This document shows positions 7,201 to 15,307 of a stretch of 64,000 nucleotides of DNA, one piece after another. The notes below the pieces were generated by a model. That model ran no database searches. It was not told the origin of the DNA and was given only the letters and a program-made list of their open reading frames with translations. Where the stretch lies: positions 186,001 to 250,000 of the forward strand of contig NZ_JAKNTW010000002.1 of assembly GCF_022213955.1 (NCBI RefSeq). Direction: 5' to 3'. The first letter of the stretch is position 1. Each line of letters opens with the position of its first letter. Origin of the DNA: Dolomitihabitans soli (GTDB lineage: Bacteria; Actinomycetota; Actinomycetes; Streptosporangiales; Streptosporangiaceae). Position numbers and translations under genes: made by a program.

Positions 7201-9432
7201 ATGCGCCGCCACCGTTTCGGCCGGGTCGCGGCCGCCCTCGCGGCGGTCTATCTGGCCGCCGTCGTCGTCCTCGGCGTCGTCGCGCAGGTCACCGGCGACA
7301 TCTCCCCCATCTGGGTGGTCGTCGTGGACCGGCATGGCTTCACTATCGACGACTTCCCGCCGTGGTGGTGGCTCGTGGTCGTGCTCGTCCTGATCGCGGC
7401 GGTGCAGGCCTGGGCGTACTGGCAGGTGCTGCGCGGCCGCGAGCAGGGCGAGGCCGCGCGGCACGGCAGGGAGGTCCGCCTGCTGCGGGCCGTACTCTAC
7501 GTCAGCGTCGGAAACAGCCTGCTCCTGCTCCTGCCGATCCCGTACACCTGGTGGCGGGGGCTGGTCTCCGTGCTGATCCAGCTGGTCACGACCTGGCTGT
7601 TCTTCCGCGTGCTGCGCGGCACCGCCCCTCGATGGCTGCGGCTGCTCATCCTCGTGACAGGGACACTCTGCGCGGTGAGCGACCTGGCCACCACCGTCGC
7701 ATGGGGCCTGGGCGGCGACCTGTTCGCCGGTATCACCGGTCTGCTCTGGGTGCAGAATCTCAGCTGGTCGATGTGGATGGTGTCGCTGCTGGTAGCCCAA
7801 GCGCGGGACCCGCGCTGGAGCGCGGCGACCGTGCGGTTCGGCCTCGCTGCGGTGATCATGTCGCTCCTCCAGCCCACCTCGTTCATGACGGTCAGCTTGG
7901 GGGACGAGGTGGCCTGGGAAGAGCTGTTCTACGATCTCCTGCGCGCGCTATCCGTCTTCGGGCTGGTCTGGCACGCCCGATCCGCGCACGACCTGGGCAG
8001 TCTCCCGCCTCCGGCGCCCCGGCCACGGTCCACGCGAGCGCCCGCCAGGCGATGGCCGCTGCCCATGGTGGCGATCGTGCTCCCTCTGCTTCCGGCGGCG
8101 GCCAACCTCGCGAACGCGATGCCGTTCTGGCTCGGGCCACAGAACGTGTTGTCGAACGCCGTGCGCGAGAACGGCAGTTTCGAGCTCTCCATCGCCTGGT
8201 ATGCCCTCGACCTCCTCGTCGGCGTCGGCATCCCATCGCTGCTGATCTTGGCCGCCGTCTGGTGGCGCACCCACCGCCTCCTGCGGGCCACGACGCTGAC
8301 CCTGTTCTTGCTGGCCGCCATAGCCGTGAGCACGTTCGCCGAGGTGAGCCCCGACCTCCACGGGGAGCTGCCGCTCTATCCGGACAGCCTGTTCGTCAAG
8401 GACGGCGCGCTCGTGTCCACCGGAATCTCCCCGCTGTGGTACGGCTTGGCGCTCACCGCCTCCGCTCTCATCCTGCTGATCGGATACGCCGCCCCGCCCA
8501 CCCAGCGCGTGCGACGCAATGTGCTCGTCGCCTGTCTCGCATCGGTGGTGATGCTCTGCCTCCTCCCCGCGGCGGACCAGGCCCGCGGGCCCGTCACCAC
8601 GGCCCAGGAGTGCGACCCGCCCGAGCCTTGGGAACTGCAGTTGCGGGAAGGGCGACGAGCGCGCGAGCTGACCGCCGAGCAGATGTTCGTCTGCGCCCTC
8701 CGCCAGGAGAACACCGGCCTGCGGCAGTTCGCCGCCACCACGCCCGACCAGATCGTGCTCGGCTACGGCCGCTGGATGTGCGACCTCCACACGCGCAACG
8801 ACTCGCAGCAGCTGGCCCGCTGGAAGGTCGACCGCGACGACCTGACCTATCCGCTCGCCGGCATCTGCCCCAGCGCCGCCGCCATCGTCCAGGCCGCACA
8901 GGCGGAGGAGGACAAGGAGATGGCGCAGCTGGAGGCGGAGTCCCAGCGCAGGTGCGACGCGACGCCACACCACCGCCCGCGCATCGAACCGGCCAAGGCG
9001 ACCCGGATCAAGGAGCCCCTGTGGACCGACTACGGGGTGCTGCAGACATACGAGAGCGAGGAAGATCCGAATCTGGACCCCGGCAACAGGCTGGTCTCCT
9101 CCGAACCCGGCATCCTGACCGTCCTCACCCATTCCGACTTCGACATCTGCGTCACCGTCGAGACCTACACACGCCGCCCACCCGTGGAGACCAAGGGCTG
9201 GGATACGGTCGTCGAAGTCGGCTACCACAGCCCCACGGGCGAGATCGTGCTCACTGACTTGCTCAGCGGCACCGAACTGCCCGACCTGTCGCTCAACCGC
9301 CGCGCGGGCCACTACCGGATCCGCGTGCACTACGCCTGGTTCCCCTGGAAGGGCGAGGACCATGCCGCCCAGCGGCTGCTGATCATGGCGTACCCGGCGC
9401 CCGGCGACAAGGAGATCGTCTACCGCAAGTGA
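7201..9432 (+). CDS. Large multi-pass membrane protein of unknown function
   Basis: The 743-residue protein starts at ATG 7201 with AGGAG seven bases upstream. The first about 460 residues contain roughly a dozen hydrophobic segments, for example AAALAAVYLAAVVVLGVV, WLVVVLVLIAAVQAW and PMVAIVLPLLPAAANLAN. The C-terminal about 270 residues are soluble: they contain cysteines (QECDPPEPW, MFVCALRQ, WMCDLH, GICPSAAA, RRCDATPH) and end in a beta-rich part. The arrangement suggests a membrane-anchored protein with an extracytoplasmic, possibly disulfide-bonded domain. I do not recognise a family. It stands alone between a regulator and a sugar transporter on the other strand. Confidence 0.75.
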   Translation: MRRHRFGRVAAALAAVYLAAVVVLGVVAQVTGDISPIWVVVVDRHGFTIDDFPPWWWLVVVLVLIAAVQAWAYWQVLRGREQGEAARHGREVRLLRAVLYVSVGNSLLLLLPIPYTWWRGLVSVLIQLVTTWLFFRVLRGTAPRWLRLLILVTGTLCAVSDLATTVAWGLGGDLFAGITGLLWVQNLSWSMWMVSLLVAQARDPRWSAATVRFGLAAVIMSLLQPTSFMTVSLGDEVAWEELFYDLLRALSVFGLVWHARSAHDLGSLPPPAPRPRSTRAPARRWPLPMVAIVLPLLPAAANLANAMPFWLGPQNVLSNAVRENGSFELSIAWYALDLLVGVGIPSLLILAAVWWRTHRLLRATTLTLFLLAAIAVSTFAEVSPDLHGELPLYPDSLFVKDGALVSTGISPLWYGLALTASALILLIGYAAPPTQRVRRNVLVACLASVVMLCLLPAADQARGPVTTAQECDPPEPWELQLREGRRARELTAEQMFVCALRQENTGLRQFAATTPDQIVLGYGRWMCDLHTRNDSQQLARWKVDRDDLTYPLAGICPSAAAIVQAAQAEEDKEMAQLEAESQRRCDATPHHRPRIEPAKATRIKEPLWTDYGVLQTYESEEDPNLDPGNRLVSSEPGILTVLTHSDFDICVTVETYTRRPPVETKGWDTVVEVGYHSPTGEIVLTDLLSGTELPDLSLNRRAGHYRIRVHYAWFPWKGEDHAAQRLLIMAYPAPGDKEIVYRK

Positions 9433-9615
9433 TCATTTGGGGCTGGACCAGCGGGTGGGCAAAGGCGTGGCCGGCTGCCCGCGCCGTACCCGCGCAGATG
9501 GGAGGTCTCCACGCGTACGCCGCGATCTACCCCATTTTGGACAGCCTGGGCGTCTCCTTCATGCAAGGAGATCGCACCAGCTGCAGGCGGTACGGCCTCG
9601 CGTCGCCGTACGTGG

Positions 9616-10473
9616 TCATCCCTTCATCGCTCCTGAGGCCAGGCCGCCGATGAGTTGTCGTTCGGCGACGGAGTAGAAGGCGAGCGCGGGGACCATGGCG
9701 AGTACGACGTAGGCGAGGATGCGTGCGGTGTCGGCGCTGTACTGGCCCTTGAACTGCTGCAACCCCACGGGGAGCGTCCACCAGTCGGGATCGTTGAACA
9801 CGACCAGGGGGAGCATGAAGTTGTTCCAGCTGCCCACGACCGCGAGCACCGAGACGGTGGCGAGCGCGGGGCGGGCCATCGGCAGCAGGATGCGCCAGAA
9901 GAAGCCGAAGGGCGTGCAGCCGTCGAGGGTCGCGGCCTCCTCGATCTCGCCGGGGATGGTGCGGAAGAACTGCCGCAGGATGATGATCGTCACCGGCAGG
10001 CCGAAGGCGGCCTGCGGCAGGATCACCCCGAACGGGTTGTCCAGCAGGTCCAGCGACCGGAGCAGGACGAAGAGCGGCAGGATGGCCACCGCGAACGGGA
10101 ACATCAGCCCGACCGCGAAGAACGTGAACAGCAGCTCGCGTCCCTTGAAGGCGAAGCGGGCGAAGATGTACGCCGCCATGGCGGACACCATGACGACGAT
10201 CAGCGTGGTGGCCAGGGCGATGACGGTGCTGCTGCCGATCTGCCGCCAGAACGACGAGGAGAACAGGACGTCGGTGTAGTTCGAGGGCACCCAGGGGTCG
10301 GGCAGGCCGAAGGGGTTGGTCGAGAGCTGCTGGTTGTTCTTGAAGCCGCCGAGCACGCCGAAGACGATCGGCACGACGATGAAGCTGCCGATCACCCAGA
10401 CGATCGTGTGCAGGCCGATGCCCTTGAGCCGGACGACCACCCGCGAGGGGGCCTCGCGCGCGTGGTTGCTCAT
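9616..10473 (-). CDS. Carbohydrate ABC transporter permease (MalG-type)
   Basis: The 285-residue inner-membrane permease has six predicted membrane segments. The EAA loop reads EIEEAATLDGCTPFGFFWRILLPMARPALATV, which contacts the ATPase. The N-terminus (VWVIGSFIVVPIVFGVLGGFK) and the C-terminal RQLIGGLASGAMKG are typical of the MalG/CUT1 group. The start ATG 10473 has AAGGAG six bases upstream. It should form an operon with the MalF-type permease and binding protein to its right, but an IS605-type element now separates it from them by about 1.3 kb. Its expression may depend on readthrough. No ATPase is encoded here; actinomycetes commonly share MsiK. Confidence 0.9.
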   Translation of the reverse strand: MSNHAREAPSRVVVRLKGIGLHTIVWVIGSFIVVPIVFGVLGGFKNNQQLSTNPFGLPDPWVPSNYTDVLFSSSFWRQIGSSTVIALATTLIVVMVSAMAAYIFARFAFKGRELLFTFFAVGLMFPFAVAILPLFVLLRSLDLLDNPFGVILPQAAFGLPVTIIILRQFFRTIPGEIEEAATLDGCTPFGFFWRILLPMARPALATVSVLAVVGSWNNFMLPLVVFNDPDWWTLPVGLQQFKGQYSADTARILAYVVLAMVPALAFYSVAERQLIGGLASGAMKG

Positions 10474-10494
10474 CGAGAGCTCCTTCACTGGAAA

Positions 10495-10515
10495 CCCCGG
10501 ACTTCAGCCCTGGGG
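10495..10515 (+). repeat. Left-end hairpin of the tnpB element
   Basis: CCCC (10495-10498) and GGGG (10512-10515) enclose GGACTTCAGCCCT and are followed by AGGAAAG. The pattern closely resembles the right-end hairpin (CCCC, stem, GGGGAGGAAG) in the same orientation. It suits a subterminal imperfect palindrome of an IS605-type end. Confidence 0.55.
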
Positions 10516-10613
10516 AGGAAAGCGAACGTGCCGTGTAGCGGTGTAAGGGACGTCGGTGCGCCGTCATGGCGGAATGGCGTACCCAGGGGCGGTGCCGCTG
10601 TTAGGTTCCTGGT

Positions 10614-11813
10614 GTGCGGACGGCGTACAAGTCTCGGGCCTATCCGACCCCCGAGCAGGTGGCGGTGTTGAACCGTACGTTCGGGTGTGTGCGTGTGGTG
10701 TGGAACCAGACGCTCGCCTGGCGGCGCCAGCGCTGGCACACCGAGCAGGCGTCTACGAGCGTGTCGCAGGCCAGCGCGTTCCTCACCGGGCTGAAACGTG
10801 CCGAGGGGTACGCCTGGCTGAGCGAGGTGTCCTCGGTGCCGTTGCAGCAGGTTCTGCGGACCCAGCAGCGGGCGTTCGCGAACTTCTTCGCCCTCCGGGC
10901 CCGATATCCGCGTTACAAGTCGCGGCACGGCCGGCAGAGCGCGGAGTACACCCGAAGCGGGTTCCGCTACCGGGACGGGCGGCTGCGGCTGGCGAAGATG
11001 GAAACACCACTTGCGTTCGTGTGGTCCTGGCCCGGGGTGGACCCGGCGTCGGTCGACCCGTCCACGGTGACCGTCTCCCGGGACCCCGACGGCCGCTGGT
11101 ACGTCTCCCTCGCCGTCGAGATCGCCGACCCCGAGCGGCCCCCGGCTACCGGCGCGGTGGTCGGTATCGACCTGGGCATCAAGGACTTCGCGGTCACCTC
11201 CGGCGGGCTGAAGATCGCCAATCCCCGGGCTTTGGCCGCGCGGGAACGTAACCTGGCCCGGTATCAGCGCAGGATGGCCCGCAAGGTGAAGGGCTCGAAC
11301 AACCGGGTGAAGGCGAAGGCGAAGGTCGCCCGGGCGCATCGGAAGGTCCGCGCGTCCCGCACGGATTTCCTGCACCGCACCTCGGCCGGGCTGGTCCGCG
11401 ACCACGATGTGATCGTGATCGAAGACCTGGCTGTGAAGAACATGGTCCGCAACCGGTCGCTGGCCAAGGCCATCTCCGACTGCGGCTGGGGCGCGTTCCG
11501 CCGGATGCTCGAGTACAAGAGCGCCAGGTACGGCCGGCATCTGGTCGTGGTGGACCGCTGGTTTCCCTCCTCGAAGACCTGTAGCGGGTGCGGGCATCTG
11601 CTCGCCGAGCTTTCGCTTTCCATCCGGACGTGGCAGTGCCCGTCCTGCGGCACCCGGCATGACCGGGACGTCAACGCCGCGAAGAACATCCTGGCGGCAG
11701 GTCGTGCCGTGACCGCCTGTGGAGGTGACGTCAGACATTCCGGGCCTGCCCGGGTGCAGTCGCCGGTGAAGCAGGAACCCCAGCCTGTGAAGGTTGGAAT
11801 CCCCCGCCTTTAG
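10614..11813 (+). CDS. tnpB: RNA-guided endonuclease TnpB, intact
   Basis: The 399-residue protein has the N-terminal helix-turn-helix/WED region (MRTAYKSRAYPTPEQ, FGCVRVVWNQTL) and a complete split RuvC nuclease. Asp186 lies in GIDLGIKDFA, Glu270 in IEDLAVKNM and Asp352 in DRDVNAAKNIL. The zinc ribbon CSGCG...CPSCG (Cys323, 326, 342, 345) lies between the last two. All catalytic residues are present, so it should be active. TnpB uses an RNA from the right end of the element to cut DNA next to a target-adjacent motif. The GTG start at 10614 has only a weak ribosome site. No transposase TnpA accompanies it, so movement would need TnpA in trans. Confidence 0.93.
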   Translation: MRTAYKSRAYPTPEQVAVLNRTFGCVRVVWNQTLAWRRQRWHTEQASTSVSQASAFLTGLKRAEGYAWLSEVSSVPLQQVLRTQQRAFANFFALRARYPRYKSRHGRQSAEYTRSGFRYRDGRLRLAKMETPLAFVWSWPGVDPASVDPSTVTVSRDPDGRWYVSLAVEIADPERPPATGAVVGIDLGIKDFAVTSGGLKIANPRALAARERNLARYQRRMARKVKGSNNRVKAKAKVARAHRKVRASRTDFLHRTSAGLVRDHDVIVIEDLAVKNMVRNRSLAKAISDCGWGAFRRMLEYKSARYGRHLVVVDRWFPSSKTCSGCGHLLAELSLSIRTWQCPSCGTRHDRDVNAAKNILAAGRAVTACGGDVRHSGPARVQSPVKQEPQPVKVGIPRL

Positions 11814-11821
11814 GCGTGGGG
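11801..11821 (+). ncRNA. Right-end hairpin, likely 3' part of the TnpB guide (omega) RNA scaffold
   Basis: CCCC-CGCC (11801-11808), loop TTTA and GGCG-T-GGGG (11813-11821) make a stem with one bulged T. This is the usual terminal hairpin of IS605-type right ends. It follows the tnpB stop region and precedes the inferred junction at 11831. By the known TnpB mechanism, the bases right after the junction (from 11832, the end of the permease gene) would serve as the guide. The exact RNA ends cannot be seen. Confidence 0.55.
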
Positions 11822-11827
11822 AGGAAG

Positions 11828-12823
11828 TCAACTCCCGCCTCCCATGTTCGTGACCGCTCCCTGGATGTCTCTGCGCATGACGAATCGCTGGTAGCCGAGG
11901 GCGAAGACGAGGCTGATGATGAACATCACCACGCTGATCGCGCTGGCGTATCCGACCTGGAACCTCTTGAAGCCGAACTCGAACATGGTGACCGCCATCG
12001 TCTCCGAGGCGTGCACGGGACCGCCGCCGGTGAGCACCCAGACCAGGTCGAAGAGCTGGATGGCGCCGATGACGCAGAGGAAGACGCTGATCCGGATCGT
12101 CGGGCCGAGCAGCGGCAGGGTGACGTAGCGGAAGATCTGCCAGCTGTTCGCCCCGTCGATCGCGGCGGCGTCGGTGACCTCGGTGGGGATGCTCTGCCGC
12201 CCCGCCAGGTAGAGGATCATGTGGAAGCCGAAGTACTTCCACGTCATCACGATGAACAGCGAGTACATCACCGTCGAGGGTTCGGACAGCCAGGTGGAGG
12301 CCAGCCCGTCGAGCCCGACGAAGCCGAGCACGCTGTTCGCCAGGCCGTGCTCGGGCGAGAAGACCATCGTGAACAGGACGCCCGCGATGACCTCGGAGAG
12401 CACGTAGGGGGCGAAGAACAGCAGCCGGTAGAGGGCCCGGCCGCGCATCCGCTGGTTCAGCAGCATGGCGATGGCGAGCGCCAGCGGGAGCTGGATCACC
12501 ACCGACATCAGGATCAGCAGGAAGCCGCGCCAGAGGTCGCCGAGGAAGATCTCGTCGGCGAACAGCCGGGTGAAGTTGTCGAATCCGATGAAGTTGGTCG
12601 GCAGGACGCCGAAGCCGTTCCACTTGAACAGGCTGGCGTAGCCCGCGAGCAGGATGGGCGCCAGCACCAGCAGGCAGAACAGCACCAGCGCCGGGAGCAG
12701 GAACAGGAGGATGGTCGTCAGACGCCGGACCCGAGGCCGGCGGCCGGCGGCTCCGCCGGCCGCCGGCCCGGACCCGCGAGGCGGCGTCACGCCGTCCCGG
12801 GATCGTGTGATCGTTCTCACCAC
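11828..12823 (-). CDS. Carbohydrate ABC transporter permease (MalF-type)
   Basis: The 331-residue permease has an Arg/Gly/Ala-rich N-terminus followed by LTTILLFLLPALVLFCLLVLAPILLAGYAS and five further membrane segments. The EAA loop is EVTDAAAIDGANSWQIFRYVTLPLLGPTIR. It is the partner of the MalG-type permease; both belong to the CUT1 class importing oligosaccharides. The GTG start at 12823 lies five bases after the binding-protein stop (12828), so the two are co-transcribed. Its last codons and stop (GGGS, TGA) are formed by the end of the inserted tnpB element; before insertion it probably ended one residue differently (see findings). Confidence 0.9.
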   Translation of the reverse strand: MVRTITRSRDGVTPPRGSGPAAGGAAGRRPRVRRLTTILLFLLPALVLFCLLVLAPILLAGYASLFKWNGFGVLPTNFIGFDNFTRLFADEIFLGDLWRGFLLILMSVVIQLPLALAIAMLLNQRMRGRALYRLLFFAPYVLSEVIAGVLFTMVFSPEHGLANSVLGFVGLDGLASTWLSEPSTVMYSLFIVMTWKYFGFHMILYLAGRQSIPTEVTDAAAIDGANSWQIFRYVTLPLLGPTIRISVFLCVIGAIQLFDLVWVLTGGGPVHASETMAVTMFEFGFKRFQVGYASAISVVMFIISLVFALGYQRFVMRRDIQGAVTNMGGGS

Positions 12824-12827
12824 GTCG

Positions 12828-14102
12828 CTACTCGGTCTTCGCCGTCGCGGTGATCGCCTGCACGACCTGCTCCGGGGTCTTGGTGCCCGCGATCAGTTCG
12901 GCGACGCTGTCGTTCACCTGCTGTCCCACGGCGGGCGGGTACGCCTGGTCGAGGTAGAGCTGGAAGCCGGTCGCGGCGGCCAGGTTCTCGGTGATCAGCT
13001 TGGCGTGCTGGTCCTTGACCGCGCCCTCCACGCCCTTGACGACCGGCTGGACCACGCCGGTCTCCACGGTCCTGCGCTGGTTCTCCGGGGTGGAGATGAA
13101 CTTGAGGAAGTCCACGGCCTGCGGCGGCGCGTCCGCTCCGACGGAGAACCCGCCGCCGCCCCCGAGGGCCTCCGTCGCCGCTCCCTTGCCGCCCTCGACG
13201 GACGGGAAGGGGAAGAAGCCGAGGTCGGCGCCGAGGTCCTTGGAGGTGTCCCGCTGCACGTTCGGCGACCACTGGCCCATCAGCTCCATGGCCGCCTTGC
13301 CGTTGCCCATCGTGGCGGCCTGCCCGCTCGGGGTGTCGTAGTCGGCGCCGAGGAAGCCCTTCTGGAACGGTTCGAGGTCCGCGAGTTCCTTGACCTTCTG
13401 CCCCGCCGCGATGAAGTCGGGCTGCTCGAAGGACTTGTCGACGGCCGCCTTCTTGAGCGCGTCGAGCCCGGCGATCCGCATGGCGAGGTAGGTCCAGTAG
13501 TAGTGACCGGGCCACTTGGCCTTGCCGGCGAGGGCGATCGGCGTGGTTCCCGCCGCCTTCAGCTTCTTCACGTCGTCGATGAACTCGGTCCAGGTGACCG
13601 GCGGCGCCTTGATGCCCGCCTTGGCGAACAGCGGCTTGTTGTACCAGAAGCCGACCATCCCGATGTCGTACGGCACGCCGTACGTCTTGCCGCCGGACTG
13701 GTAGGCGGCCAGTGCGGCCGGGGACAGGGTGCCGGACCAGGAGGAGATGTCGGCGGTGAGGTCCTTGATCAGGTCCGCCTGCACCTGTTGCTCCATGACG
13801 CCGCCGCCCCAGGTCTGGAAGATGTCGGGGGCCTTGCCCGACTGGGTGACGGTGGTCAGCTTGGCCTTGAACGCCTCGTTCTCCAGCGCGGTGATCTTGA
13901 TTTTCACGTTGGGGTTCTTGGCTTCGAACTCTCGCGCCAGCTGCTCCCATACGGGCTGCATCGGCTTGATGTTCTGGATGTGCCACCACTCGATGGTCGT
14001 GGCCGTGGACCCCGGGTCCGCTTCGTCCTGGCCGCCGCCGCAGCCCGCCAGGAGCAATGCGGTCGCGGCCAGGAGTGCCGCACTTCGCCGACTGAACGAC
14101 AT
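12828..14102 (-). CDS. Carbohydrate ABC transporter substrate-binding lipoprotein
   Basis: The 424-residue family-1 extracellular binding protein has a lipobox LLAGC after a short basic N-terminus. Characteristic blocks are TIEWWHIQNIKPMQPVWEQLAREFEAKNPNVKIKI, APDIFQTWGGGVM, YGVPYDIGMVGFWYNKPLF, TWTEFIDDVKKLKAAG, MGNGKAAMELMGQWSP and DFLKFISTPENQR. It binds a sugar or oligosaccharide outside the membrane and delivers it to the two permeases downstream. The upstream operator resembles sites used for xylan and xylobiose genes in streptomycetes, so a pentose oligosaccharide is one candidate. The substrate is not proven by the sequence. Confidence 0.88.
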   Translation of the reverse strand: MSFSRRSAALLAATALLLAGCGGGQDEADPGSTATTIEWWHIQNIKPMQPVWEQLAREFEAKNPNVKIKITALENEAFKAKLTTVTQSGKAPDIFQTWGGGVMEQQVQADLIKDLTADISSWSGTLSPAALAAYQSGGKTYGVPYDIGMVGFWYNKPLFAKAGIKAPPVTWTEFIDDVKKLKAAGTTPIALAGKAKWPGHYYWTYLAMRIAGLDALKKAAVDKSFEQPDFIAAGQKVKELADLEPFQKGFLGADYDTPSGQAATMGNGKAAMELMGQWSPNVQRDTSKDLGADLGFFPFPSVEGGKGAATEALGGGGGFSVGADAPPQAVDFLKFISTPENQRRTVETGVVQPVVKGVEGAVKDQHAKLITENLAAATGFQLYLDQAYPPAVGQQVNDSVAELIAGTKTPEQVVQAITATAKTE

Positions 14103-14190
14103 GTCAGTGGTTCCCTTCCTCGACGGAGAGAGAGGATCGAGGCATGCGAGAGAACGGGCTCACGCTCGCAGCCGCGCGCAACCTGTTGAT

Positions 14191-14221
14191 CCGAAACTTT
14201 CGGGTTGGTTCCGATAGTTTC
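14191..14221. promoter_or_regulatory. Candidate LacI-type operator upstream of the sugar importer
   Basis: GAAACTTTCGG (14193-14203) and CCGATAGTTTC (14211-14221) are inverted with one mismatch around a 7-base spacer. The left half alone is the near-palindrome CCGAAACTTTCGG. This GAAAC/GTTTC pattern recalls the CGAAACTTTCG element reported upstream of xylanase genes in streptomycetes. It lies about 90-120 bases before the binding-protein start. No LacI gene is nearby, so the regulator would act from elsewhere. Confidence 0.5.
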
Positions 14222-14288
14222 ACGTGACGTTACAGTGGGTTTTCAGCCGGATCAACGGCCGTTGTCGGTCCGTTACGCGGACATGCGA

Positions 14289-14313
14289 AAGCCGCCCCCG
14301 CTGGAGGCGGCTT
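14289..14313 (-). terminator. Hairpin after the oligopeptide importer operon
   Basis: AAGCCGCC (14289-14296) and GGCGGCTT (14306-14313) pair perfectly around nine bases. It lies just downstream of the OppF-type ATPase stop (14324) and ahead of the sugar importer promoter region. It suits a terminator for leftward transcription, although the T-tract is short. Confidence 0.55.
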
Positions 14314-14323
14314 CGGCGATCCC

Positions 14324-15307
14324 TCAGACTCCGTCGATCTCGGGGAAGTGGCAGGCCACCCACTGGCCGTCGGCGACCGGGCGGACGACCGGCTCCTCCT
14401 CCGCGCAGCGCGCCCGCGCCTTCGGGCAGCGGGTCCGGAAGCGGCAGCCGCTGGGCGGCCAGACCGGGGACGGCGGCTCCCCCTTGATCAGCTGATCGGC
14501 CGGGGGCAGCGCGAGGCGTCCGCCGGGGATGGAGGCGAGCAGCGCCCGGGTGTAGGGATGGGCGGGCCGGTTCACCAGGGTCTCGCCGGGGGCCAGCTCG
14601 CAGATCTTGCCGAGGTACATCACCAGGACGCGGTCACTGATGTTCTTCACCACGGCGAGATCGTGCGCGATGAAGACCAGGGTGAGCCGGTAGCGCTCCT
14701 TCAGGTCCTCCAGCAGGCCGAGGATCTGGGCCTGCACCGAGACGTCGAGCGCGGAGACCGGCTCGTCGCAGATCACCACCTCGGGCCGCAGCACCAGCGC
14801 CCTGGCGATGCAGATGCGCTGGCACTGGCCGCCGGAGAACTCGTGCGGCCGGCGCCCGGCCGCCGTCACCGGGTCCAGCCCCACCGCCTCCAGCATCTCG
14901 TCGACCCGGTCCGCGCCCTCTCCCCACACCCGGGGCCCCTCGGCCACGATGTCTCTGACCTTCCGCCTCGGGTTCAGCGACGAGATCGGGTCCTGGAAGA
15001 TCATCTGGAGGCGTCTGCGGGTCTCCCGCAGCTTCTCGCCCCTCAGCGAGGTCATCTCGACGCCGTCGAGCCGGATCGAGCCGCTCAGCGGGGCCGGCAA
15101 CTGCATGAGGGCCCTGGCCGTCGTCGACTTCCCGCAGCCGGACTCGCCGACGATGCCGAGGGTCTCCCCGCGCGCCACGTCGAAGCTGACCCCGGACACC
15201 GCGTGGACCCTGCGCCCCTTCCCCGCCGGGAACTCCACCACGAGGTCCTCGACCCTGAGCACGACATCCGCGTCCGCACGAAGGTGGGCCGTACCGCTAC
15301 CTGCCAC
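14324..15307 (-). CDS. Oligopeptide/dipeptide ABC transporter ATP-binding protein (OppF/DppF-like)
   Basis: The 327-residue ATPase has Walker A GESGCGKSTTA, Q-loop MIFQDPISSLNPR, signature FSGGQCQRICIARAL (Cys in place of the usual Arg), Walker B VVICDEPVSALDVS and H-loop FIAHDL. The C-terminal oligopeptide domain is present, with Cys residues in GCRFRTRCPKARARC typical of OppF/DppF. It pairs with the ATPase half of the fused protein encoded just upstream; the two genes overlap by 11 bases. It is the last gene of a four-gene importer operon that begins at 19733. Confidence 0.9.
   Translation of the reverse strand: MAGSGTAHLRADADVVLRVEDLVVEFPAGKGRRVHAVSGVSFDVARGETLGIVGESGCGKSTTARALMQLPAPLSGSIRLDGVEMTSLRGEKLRETRRRLQMIFQDPISSLNPRRKVRDIVAEGPRVWGEGADRVDEMLEAVGLDPVTAAGRRPHEFSGGQCQRICIARALVLRPEVVICDEPVSALDVSVQAQILGLLEDLKERYRLTLVFIAHDLAVVKNISDRVLVMYLGKICELAPGETLVNRPAHPYTRALLASIPGGRLALPPADQLIKGEPPSPVWPPSGCRFRTRCPKARARCAEEEPVVRPVADGQWVACHFPEIDGV

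Larger units (their letters stand above)
10489..11831 (+). mobile_element. IS200/IS605-family element carrying tnpB only
   Basis: An approximately 1.34-kb insertion separates two permease genes of one operon and runs opposite to them. It holds one tnpB gene, a hairpin near each end and no tnpA. The boundaries are inferred. If the DNA between ...CTTCAC (ends 10488) and CTCCCGCC... (from 11832) is removed, the upstream permease ends in an in-frame TGA, followed by AGGAG and the downstream ATG. That restores a compact operon. The right end GTCAA supplies the present stop codon of the upstream permease gene. The left flank TTCAC would be the target/TAM. No target duplication is expected for this family. 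Confidence 0.75.

Noticed and set aside
10485-12623. Long minus-strand frame spanning the tnpB element and the MalF-type gene
   Set aside because: It runs antisense through tnpB and out of frame through the permease; only the separate permease frames carry family motifs.
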